Assembly: GCA_934129785.1 (NCBI GenBank)
Contig: CAKOWW010000019.1
Location: 1 to 22,069, forward strand
Reading direction: 5' to 3'
Length of the DNA stretch: 22,069 nucleotides
Source of the DNA: an uncultured Clostridia bacterium
GTDB lineage: Bacteria > Bacillota > Clostridia > TANB77 > CAG-508
Below, piece after piece: positions 7,271 to 14,600 of the stretch. The stretch's first letter is position 1; every line of letters begins with the position of its first letter. Both the position numbers and the translations under genes were made by a program. The notes below the pieces were generated by a model that saw only the letters and a program-made list of their open reading frames with translations, was not told the origin of the DNA and did no database searches.

Positions 7271-7905
7271 TCACTAATAATCTTGTAGCATTATTAGACT
7301 ATAAAAAGATATCAAGAAAGAATATTGCTGATGATCTTAAATTATCTTATACAAAGGTATGTGATTGGACAAGTGCTAGAACTTACCCAAGTGAAATTGA
7401 ATTAGATAAATTAGCTAATTATTTAGAAACTACTGTTGAACAATTAACTGATGGAGATTCATTAATTAATGACAATGGTTTTGAACCTGAGCAATCATCA
7501 AAAAAAGCCAAGATATCAGTAATAGATATTGGATCTGAAGAATGGATTATTCATCCTGTTGATTATGAGTGGGTTTCTACTAAATACTTAACACCAGAAA
7601 CAGGATATTTAATGTTTGATGTTGTTGATGATTTAATGGCACCTAAATATGATATTGGTGATACTATATTAGTTGAATTTCTAAATAATAAATCAATTAA
7701 AGAAGATGGAGATTATTTAGTAAAATTAAAAGAATATGATTCTTGGTTATTCATTCATATTTATGTTAAAAAAGATGGCTACTTAGTTGCACCACTTAAT
7801 AATAACAATTCAAAATCTATCTTGCCTAAGTTTTATACAAAGAAAGAATTCACAGAAAGTGCTACACAACCTCATAAAGCTATAAGGGTTTCTAAAAATA
7901 TATAA
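7271..7905 (+). pseudogene. phage-type XRE/S24-like repressor, 5' end split off by the IS3 element
   Basis: An open frame starts exactly at the IS3 edge and runs to a TAA at 7905. It begins FTNNLVALLDYKKISRKNIA, a helix-turn-helix that continues LSYTKVCDWTSARTYPSE to about residue 60. A linker follows, then an S24/LexA-like domain: YLMFDVVDDLMAPKYDIGDT with GD and a downstream beta sheet. If the element is removed and one AGT copy kept, the frame extends left to a GTG at 5940 (Val-Lys-Phe), the right length for such a repressor. Today no ATG, GTG or TTG precedes 7612 in frame. The GDSM nucleophile motif reads DDLM, so the serine needed for self-cleavage is missing. It probably repressed the element carrying the integrase. 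Confidence 0.75.
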
Positions 7906-7910
7906 AAAAA

Positions 7911-7932
7911 ATCTCGTACTGGAATACGAGAT
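7911..7932 (-). terminator. 8-bp hairpin after the repressor
   Basis: ATCTCGTA (7911-7918) and TACGAGAT (7925-7932) form a perfect stem with a 6-base loop. The T-run is on the minus side (seven A on plus at 7904-7910), so as an intrinsic terminator it works for minus-strand transcripts. On the plus strand it could still stabilise the repressor mRNA end. It lies six bases past the repressor stop. Confidence 0.6.
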
Positions 7933-7938
7933 CAATCA

Positions 7939-8065
7939 GAAATACCGTTTTGTTCGAGTCTGAGAAACTTTAAACAAATAAACATTATATAAATACAATG
8001 TAATGGGATTTCCTTAATTAATTATACCATTTTTATATAATATTACAAGTTTTTAACGGTATTTC
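7939..8065. repeat. 11-bp perfect inverted repeat upstream of the integrase
   Basis: GAAATACCGTT (7939-7949) is repeated in inverted form as AACGGTATTTC (8055-8065). The pair flanks the AT-rich promoter region of the integrase. They could be repressor operators or integrase arm sites. A related CGGTATTTT occurs at the integrase 3' end (9217-9225). Confidence 0.6.
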
Positions 8066-8080
8066 CTTTGTAGAAAGGAA
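8063..8080 (+). promoter_or_regulatory. hairpin covering the integrase ribosome-binding site
   Basis: TTCCTTT (8063-8069) and AAAGGAA (8074-8080) form a 7-bp stem with a GTAG loop, followed by TTTTTAT. The AAAGGA strand is the Shine-Dalgarno of the integrase, whose ATG is at 8088. The fold would hide it, and with the T-run it also resembles a weak terminator. Either way integrase expression should be held low. Confidence 0.55.
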
Positions 8081-8087
8081 TTTTTAT

Positions 8088-9212
8088 ATGGGTGTGTATA
8101 AAGATAATAGGCCTACTAAAGATGGTAAAATATGGTTTTATAAGACTCAATATGAAGATATTGATGGTACTCATAAAACTAAGAAATCAGGTAGATATGC
8201 AACTAAAAAAGAAGCAGAAGATGCTGAGTTTGAATTTAAATTAAAACTAAGGGAATACGAGAATACTAATAATGTAACTTTTGAAGAAATGATTAAAATG
8301 TTTATTGATTTTAGAAAAGATAAAGTTAAAGAAAATACATTATATGGTTACAACAACAAATTACCTTATTTAAAATCACTATATAAAGTTAAACTTAAAG
8401 ATTTTAACTACCCTACTTTTGAAAGATGGCATGATGAAATAAATAGTACACATCTTGCTACAAGAACTAAAAACGACATTTATAAATTATTAAAAACTAT
8501 TTTAAATTATGCTACTGCTTGGCATGAGTTTAACTTTGCTAAGGTATACCCTAAAATGTATAACTTTAATGATCCTAATGAATTTCCAAAAGAACAGTTA
8601 TTCTTTACTTATGAAGAATTCAAACAATTTCTTTCTGTTGAAACTGATATCAAATGGATTGGTATTTTTGAGATATTATATTACTGTGGATTAAGACGTG
8701 GAGAGCTTAGAGGATTGCAATGGAAAGATATCAATTTTAAAGATAGAACTTTAAGTATATCCAAACAAATTAATGACCGTTGTGGATCCGTTAAAAATTG
8801 GCGATTCTCGGTTCCTAAAACTAAAAGTAGTATAAGAATATTAAAAATGCCACAAGTCCTTACAAACGACCTTAAAATGATGAAAAACGAGGCAGAAAAG
8901 ATACCTGCATTTAATGATAATTTCTTTGTAGCTGGAGATATGCTTCCTGTATGTAGTAATACACTTACTAATCATAAAAATGTTAACTGTAAATTAGCTA
9001 ATGTTAAACAGATCCGATTACATGATTTCAGACATTCATGTGCATCCCTTTTAGTTAATAAAGGAGCTAATGTTCAAGTTGTAGCAAAATACTTAGGCCA
9101 TACAAAAGTTGAAGAAACTTTAAAAACTTATTCACACCTATTTACAAGTACTTTAGATGAAGTGGTTGCCGTAATAGATAATTTAGACAATAATAAAACC
9201 GATGATAATTAG
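8088..9212 (+). CDS. int: tyrosine recombinase (phage/ICE integrase)
   Basis: A 374-aa integrase with three domains. An AP2-like arm-binding N-terminus (about 1-55, with WFYKTQYEDIDG and GRYATKKEAEDAE) is followed by a SAM-like core-binding domain (about 62-150) and a C-terminal catalytic domain. The catalytic set is complete: Arg203 in CGLRRGEL, Lys244 in VPKTKS, His312-x2-Arg315 in LHDFRHS, His338 in LGHTK and Tyr348 in TYSHL. It would integrate and excise an element between att sites. It follows the split repressor in the same orientation, as in a lysogeny module, and converges on the HEPN gene with overlapping stop codons. AAAGGAA at 8074-8080 is its ribosome site, inside a hairpin. Confidence 0.95.
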   Translation: MGVYKDNRPTKDGKIWFYKTQYEDIDGTHKTKKSGRYATKKEAEDAEFEFKLKLREYENTNNVTFEEMIKMFIDFRKDKVKENTLYGYNNKLPYLKSLYKVKLKDFNYPTFERWHDEINSTHLATRTKNDIYKLLKTILNYATAWHEFNFAKVYPKMYNFNDPNEFPKEQLFFTYEEFKQFLSVETDIKWIGIFEILYYCGLRRGELRGLQWKDINFKDRTLSISKQINDRCGSVKNWRFSVPKTKSSIRILKMPQVLTNDLKMMKNEAEKIPAFNDNFFVAGDMLPVCSNTLTNHKNVNCKLANVKQIRLHDFRHSCASLLVNKGANVQVVAKYLGHTKVEETLKTYSHLFTSTLDEVVAVIDNLDNNKTDDN

Positions 9213-9229
9213 TCACCGGTATTTTTTTT
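9195..9229 (+). terminator. weak terminator at the integrase 3' end
   Basis: AAAACCG (9195-9201) pairs with CGGT-A-TTT (9217-9224) with one bulged A, across a loop containing the stop codon. A run of T continues to about 9229. The stem is short, so efficiency is doubtful. Confidence 0.4.
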
Positions 9230-11152
9230 ATTTTCATCATATATACAAAGATCATCATTTATTTTTATTACTATTAAAATTAGTAATTGCAATATGATCA
9301 TATATCTGCTTGAATGTATTTCGGAATTTCTATCTCCTGATTGTGAACCATGCAAATTTGAATTTCTAATATCAAACCCATCTATAAACTCTGACATATT
9401 AAGATAATAATTAAAATAATCTTGTTCAGGTTTAGAAAATAATGTGTTTTCTGAATATAAAATTCCCTTTTCTATTAACGAATCAACTATATTTCTAAGT
9501 TGTTTAGGATATCTCCAATAATTAATAACCTCATTAAAATATAAATCGGCATATATATTAATTAACGATTTATTCTTGAGCTTTATGTAATTATTATCTA
9601 CTGCTAATAGTTCTTTATCTACAAGCCAATCAATCATTTTTTGTTCATGTATATTATAATCTGAATATTTCATTTCAATATTTCTTAATAGTTCATAAAA
9701 GCATCCATAAGACTTATTCGTAATTGGATTATAATTTAGCAAACATTGATCTGAGAAGAAATAATATTGGATTAATAATGTATCGTCTATCTTATTAGCA
9801 TAAATATACTTTTTATCATTCAAAGAAGGAATATCTTTAAAAAACATTTGTGTGGATGAAATATTAACTAATTCTTGATCAATAATGCCATCCTCACAAT
9901 AATACTTATACTCTTTTAATATCAGGTCAAATTCAGGTAATAATGATTTACATTTTTCAAAATAATTTGAATTGGCAGAAGGCATCGATATTATATAATT
10001 ATCAATATCGAATTCACTTTTTAGATATTCTTTAAAAAACCATTCAATAATATCTTCTAACCTTATATTATTTTTATTCAAATAATTATAATATGCTGCT
10101 ATCTGCATATTAGCAACCATCGCCCTATTATTAAATGTTTGGTTTGGATTATAAGATCTTACTACTTTATAATTAATTCGTTCAAAAATACCAGAATAGC
10201 ATTTTTTATTAATTAAATCTATTCTAAAATATGGATCTACATAGTTGAACAAATATATAAAATTATTCAATAATGTAGGATAATCATTGTTTTCTTTTAT
10301 CCACTTTCCAGAATACGAATAATTTGTGTCATTTCCTTTTGATGTTATTAATGACGCCTCTTCTTGATTATCATTTATAACAACTCCTATACCAAATTCT
10401 ATAGTTGTATTAGTATTCTTAAATAAATTATTTTCAATTTCTTCTCTTCTTTTTTGGGCCTTTAATTTTGTTTTATCATCTACGACTATTGAATCTTTAT
10501 TACTTTGTATTTTTGCAATTATCCTAATGAAATTTAAATTTGCAAATTCATATTCAATATATTTTAATATCATTTTTTCTTTGTCGGCTAATGTTAAACT
10601 TGATGGAAAATTTAATTTGTCATATGATTCTTCATCTATATAATACTTTCCAATTAATAATTCTACGGACTCATTATTATTATTCATTAAATATTCTTTA
10701 ATAATGTCATCATACTTTATTACCAATGTTTTATATTCCAATACATCTCTTATGCGTATTTTTTCACATTGAAGTAATTCTGCCATTTTTTCGTTTGAAA
10801 TATTCATAGCTTCTATACAATTGGAAAATAATTCAAAGAATTCATTTTTATAATGAATATCCACTGTTTCATAAACTGATATAATATTATCTTCATTTAT
10901 TTTGGTATTAAAATATTTATATGCCTTTACTTTCATTTGTTTTACTATATCTTTTAATTTTTGAATATAATCATCATCCCATTTTGTTAAATATACTTTA
11001 TTATCAAAATATTTATATATATTAAAGAATTCTAAAATGTCATTAATGTCATATTCCTTATCATTATCAAAATTAAGTATTACTTGTTCTGCTTTTTCCA
11101 AATTATAACCTCCTGACCAATCGCTTGGAGAATAGTATTTTATTCTATCCAT
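9209..11152 (-). CDS. uncharacterised protein with C-terminal HEPN-type Rx4H motif, candidate phage-defence protein
   Basis: A 647-aa protein with no family I can name. It is acidic, rich in Asn, Ile and Tyr, and without a signal peptide. Near the C-terminus is MSEFIDGFDIRNSNLHGS: Arg596-Asn-x3-His601, the Rx4H active-site pattern of HEPN ribonucleases. A hydrophobic helix LQLLILIVIKINDDL follows (about 622-636). The same 'RN-x3-HG...KINDE' ending is common in abortive-infection-like proteins. The rest (1-560) is probably helical, with no nucleotide-binding or helicase motif seen. AAGGAGGG supports the start. The gene sits in an integrase-bearing block with an R-M pair, which favours antiviral cargo. 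By analogy it would cut RNA on infection, but the trigger and target are unknown. Confidence 0.6.
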   Translation of the reverse strand: MDRIKYYSPSDWSGGYNLEKAEQVILNFDNDKEYDINDILEFFNIYKYFDNKVYLTKWDDDYIQKLKDIVKQMKVKAYKYFNTKINEDNIISVYETVDIHYKNEFFELFSNCIEAMNISNEKMAELLQCEKIRIRDVLEYKTLVIKYDDIIKEYLMNNNNESVELLIGKYYIDEESYDKLNFPSSLTLADKEKMILKYIEYEFANLNFIRIIAKIQSNKDSIVVDDKTKLKAQKRREEIENNLFKNTNTTIEFGIGVVINDNQEEASLITSKGNDTNYSYSGKWIKENNDYPTLLNNFIYLFNYVDPYFRIDLINKKCYSGIFERINYKVVRSYNPNQTFNNRAMVANMQIAAYYNYLNKNNIRLEDIIEWFFKEYLKSEFDIDNYIISMPSANSNYFEKCKSLLPEFDLILKEYKYYCEDGIIDQELVNISSTQMFFKDIPSLNDKKYIYANKIDDTLLIQYYFFSDQCLLNYNPITNKSYGCFYELLRNIEMKYSDYNIHEQKMIDWLVDKELLAVDNNYIKLKNKSLINIYADLYFNEVINYWRYPKQLRNIVDSLIEKGILYSENTLFSKPEQDYFNYYLNMSEFIDGFDIRNSNLHGSQSGDRNSEIHSSRYMIILQLLILIVIKINDDLCIYDENKKNTGD

Positions 11153-11171
11153 TTTACCCTCCTTATAAAAG

Positions 11172-11201
11172 AAAAAATTCTATAATTTTAATTGTATAGA
11201 A
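11172..11201 (-). terminator. attenuator-like hairpin in the leader of the HEPN gene
   Basis: On the minus strand TTCTATA (11201-11195) pairs with TATAGAA (11184-11178) over a 10-base loop, followed by six T. It lies between the promoter and the ribosome site of the 647-aa gene. The AT-only stem is weak, so partial termination or regulation is possible. Confidence 0.45.
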
Positions 11202-11213
11202 CTCTATGATTTC

Positions 11214-11242
11214 ATTATACTACTTTTTCACTTACATGTCTG
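11214..11242 (-). promoter_or_regulatory. promoter of the 647-aa HEPN gene
   Basis: On the minus strand CAGACA (11237-11242), 17 bases, then a perfect TATAAT (11214-11219). The predicted start near 11207 gives a leader of about 55 bases containing the hairpin at 11172-11201. Confidence 0.6.
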
Positions 11243-11268
11243 CAATAATCATGCAATTTTAACAAAAG

Positions 11269-11290
11269 TTGTTCCCGAGTTGTTCCCAAG
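11269..11290. repeat. tandem 11-bp direct repeat near the block's right edge
   Basis: TTGTTCCCGAG (11269-11279) is followed at once by TTGTTCCCAAG (11280-11290), 10/11 identical. It lies between the element-like genes and the Cys-rich gene's terminator. It could be paired protein-binding sites near an attachment site. Confidence 0.5.
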
Positions 11291-11339
11291 AATTATTTTC
11301 ATTCTTCTATATGCTCGCAAACCCTTATAAAATGGGCAC

Positions 11340-11368
11340 AAAAAATGAGAGCACGGTTAAATGCTCTC
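11340..11368 (-). terminator. intrinsic terminator of the Cys-rich peptide gene
   Basis: On the minus strand GAGAGCA (11368-11362) pairs with TGCTCTC (11353-11347) over an 8-base loop, followed by ATTTTTT. It lies about 50 bases beyond the stop codon at 11421. Confidence 0.75.
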
Positions 11369-11420
11369 TTCAGGGGGCTCGCTATTTGAATTCCTGTATG
11401 TGTTAATTTTTTTATATTAA

Positions 11421-11579
11421 CTAACAATTACAGTCTTCACAACTGCATTCTTCGCAATCGCAGCATTCGTTGCATTCGCATTCTTCGCAATCACATCCAC
11501 ATTCGCAAGATTCATCACAATTGCATTCTTCACATTCACAACCGCAACTGCAAGTTTCTATCTTTTCTTTATCTTCCAT
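11421..11579 (-). CDS. 52-aa acidic cysteine-rich peptide
   Basis: A small gene ending in TAG, with GAGG eight bases before its ATG, its own promoter (11603-11630) and its own terminator. After a short MEDKEKIET lead, the peptide is almost wholly Cys, Glu and Asp: 19 cysteines in 52 residues, mostly as CxC and CEEC units (for example ECEECNCDESCECGCDCEEC). There is no signal peptide. The density and spacing suggest thiolate metal binding, as in metallothioneins, though it matches no family I can name. Other possibilities are a redox buffer or a modified-peptide precursor; no maturation enzyme lies next to it. The near-perfect use of such residues over the frame, plus the complete set of expression signals, argues it is real. 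Confidence 0.75.
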   Translation of the reverse strand: MEDKEKIETCSCGCECEECNCDESCECGCDCEECECNECCDCEECSCEDCNC

Positions 11580-11602
11580 TATTATACCTCGTTTCTTTTT
11601 AT

Positions 11603-11630
11603 ATTATACTACTTTTTTATTATCTTACAA
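11603..11630 (-). promoter_or_regulatory. promoter of the Cys-rich peptide gene
   Basis: On the minus strand TTGTAA (11625-11630), 16 bases, TATAAT (11603-11608). The -35 box lies inside the last codons of the 1288-aa gene, so the peptide can be expressed independently of it. Confidence 0.65.
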
Positions 11631-14600
11631 ACCTTAATATTTTTTCTTTATGGGGAATATCACTTGATACAATGTTTGCTAACATAACATTTTTGTTAAA
11701 ATCTACAAGTCTTTTTTCAATATCAAATGTTCCATCACATTTTTCTTTTAATACATAATAGCATGCGGTATCTAAATCTTTTTTAGTTTGACCCATTCCT
11801 ACAGCCCTTAGAGTTTCGATTTTTGTGGTAAATAATCTATCACTTAAATTAAAATGAACATGACCTTGTAAAATAGCATCATAATCTGTTACTCTTTTAC
11901 CTTCAAAAATAGGGTTGTTTAAAGCATCTAAGTATCCCGCAATTCTTGGATTACTTAAACTTTTTCCTTCAATTGCTTCTTTAATTTTTAATTTTGCTTC
12001 CTTACTATTTGTATATAAGAATTGCTTACTAGTTTTACCTCTTTTAAAGTTTCCATGATATGCCCAGGTAGAATTTTCTCCAAAATAATCCCAACGAATA
12101 TCATTGGCAAAATGACATAACGCAATCTTTTGATCCCCGATAGTTAAATCTAATGATGGCTTATAAAGTTTTAAAGTTTCTAAATCACTATTACTTAATT
12201 TGCTATTTGTCCATTCTTGATTTTCTTTTCTTATTTCATCAAAGTATATGAATGGTTCAATTCCTAAAGTATTATAATATTCACTATTACCCGCTACAGA
12301 AATTACATTATAATCTTCTAACAAACCTAATACTTCGTGAGGATTTGGTCCTTCTCCAATATTATCCCCAAGTGAATAAATTTCTGTTATACCATTTTTT
12401 CTAATTTCTTCTAAAACTGCTAGAGTCGGTTCATACAATGAATGGGCATCCGTAATAACCGCTATTTGTCTGCCTGTATAAATATTTTCTAAGCAATTTA
12501 TATTTAATGAGTTTGTTAATGATTTAAATATATCATCTAATTCTTTTGGCATTTTTTCAAATTCAAATTCAATATCATTTAACCCAAATACCTTTTTAAC
12601 ATTTGAAATTGGTTCCATAACTTCTTGTGTAATTATAAATGGTAAATTATATTCCTTATGAAGGAATAATTCTTCTTCAGATGGAATTCTTCCTCCCGGT
12701 AAAATTATACCACTTGCTTTTACTCCTTCACGATAAAGTAAAACTTCCGCATTATTAAAAGTAACTGCACTTGTTTCTAATATTCCTCTTTCAGTTCTTT
12801 CTAATTCTTTTACTTCTGCTGAATTATTAGTTATGCTAAAGTTTGTACCCATGTTTACTAAAGAGCTATGAATGAAACTACCTGTTGGTATTTTATCAAT
12901 TGCAAATGTTGTAGATGTTCTATCAAAATAATATTTTTGTCCTAAATAACTTATTGGGCTTACTGATAAAAAGTTTGCTTTACTACATGATATGCCATTT
13001 ATTAAATTTTCTACTTTTTCACTTCTACTTAATATGTGAGCATATAAACAGTAATTAACCTTAGAAAAGTCATATACTAAACCACCATATTTTTTTGACA
13101 ATTTTTCATCTATAAATTCTTTAGCTATATTACTATCTAGTGATGTTAAATTTAACTTAGCATCTAATTCAAATAATTTTTGAATATTTTTCTTAAAATT
13201 AATAAATGATGCTTCCACAATTAAAAGATTATCTGGATGGTCTATAATAAAGAATTTAAGTATACTTCTTAAGTTTTCAATATTATTTGTGTTTTTTACT
13301 GCTTCAATTACTTGAGATGATTTTAGTAAATCTTTAATAAAAAGATTTATCTTTTCATTATCTTTATCTAGTTCTTTTAATGTAATTAAAGTTTTTGACC
13401 CTCCAATATAATCTAAAGTTTTATTTGCTTTTTGACATATTATTTCCATAAAAATTTTTCTTAATTCATCAATATTATTAGAATTTAAAATAACATTTTT
13501 ATATTGTTCTAATATTTTTATTCTTATAGTTTTTATATCTTCTAGATCAATTACTTCATTCTTTTTACTATAAGTTGATGCAAATAATCTTTTTAAATTA
13601 TCTCTACTTTCTTTATCTAAAGCAATATTATTATGTACTAGATTCATTATTAGTTTATAACAATCTTTAAATGCATCTATTATAGCTAAATAATTTATAA
13701 TGTTATATACCATGTTTTCTTTATGACTATCTTCATGATATAATTTATTCATAAGGTATTTAACTGCTTCATAGAAATCTTCTTCTTTATTAAATTCAAT
13801 TATTTCTAGGACTTTACTAAACCAATTCTTGTAGTTTTCACTTCCACATCCATATTGAATGAACGCTTCAAAACTGATACCAGATTTATTTATAAAAGAT
13901 TTTATTCTATTATAGTTTTTTATTACTAAATCTATATTGTTATATTTAATTAATTCAACACAATTATCTAAATCATCTTCATTAATATTCATACTCTTTA
14001 ATATTAATTTTTTAATTTCACGATGTACTTCATATGATTTTAAATATTCATATAACTCTTCTTTAGTTAATTCTTTTATTTTTTCTAATATTATTTCTTT
14101 ATTTTGTAATATAACTAATTCTTTAGAATATGATGTTTTAAAATATTCAAACTCTATAATTTCTTTTAAAGATAACCCTTGTAAATAAGATTTAATTTTA
14201 TCTTTTAATGTTTCTAATATTAGTATAGTTAATTCTTCATTACTTTTTTCTAATAACTCTTTTAAATTATAATTACCGTTTCTTATTAAAAACATTACAT
14301 ATAAATCACAATAATTACCATATAGTATTTCTGATATTATTATTGATGATGGCTTTTTTAATAAATCTAATTTTAATTCGTCTTCTTTTAATTCAATTAT
14401 TAATTGTTGAACTTTTAAAGGAATTTTTTCAGAACTTCTTAGATAACAAATTTTTAAGCTGTTTATTTTTCGATCTTTAATTGCATTTTTTAAGTCATTT
14501 TCTTTCTTATCCATAATAAATTCTTTTATTTCATAAGGAATTGAATCGTTATATATCCATGATAAAACATTAATATCATTTGTGTTTGCTAATACTAATT

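Noticed and set aside
2700..11250. ATGCAATT present at both ends as an att core
   Set aside because: Only 8 bases match with diverging flanks, which is expected by chance in AT-rich DNA.
11421..11579. CRISPR-like or simple repeat made of TTCGCAATCGCA-type units
   Set aside because: The periodicity comes from Cys-Glu-Glu-Cys codons of the peptide; units are unequal and no spacers or cas genes exist.
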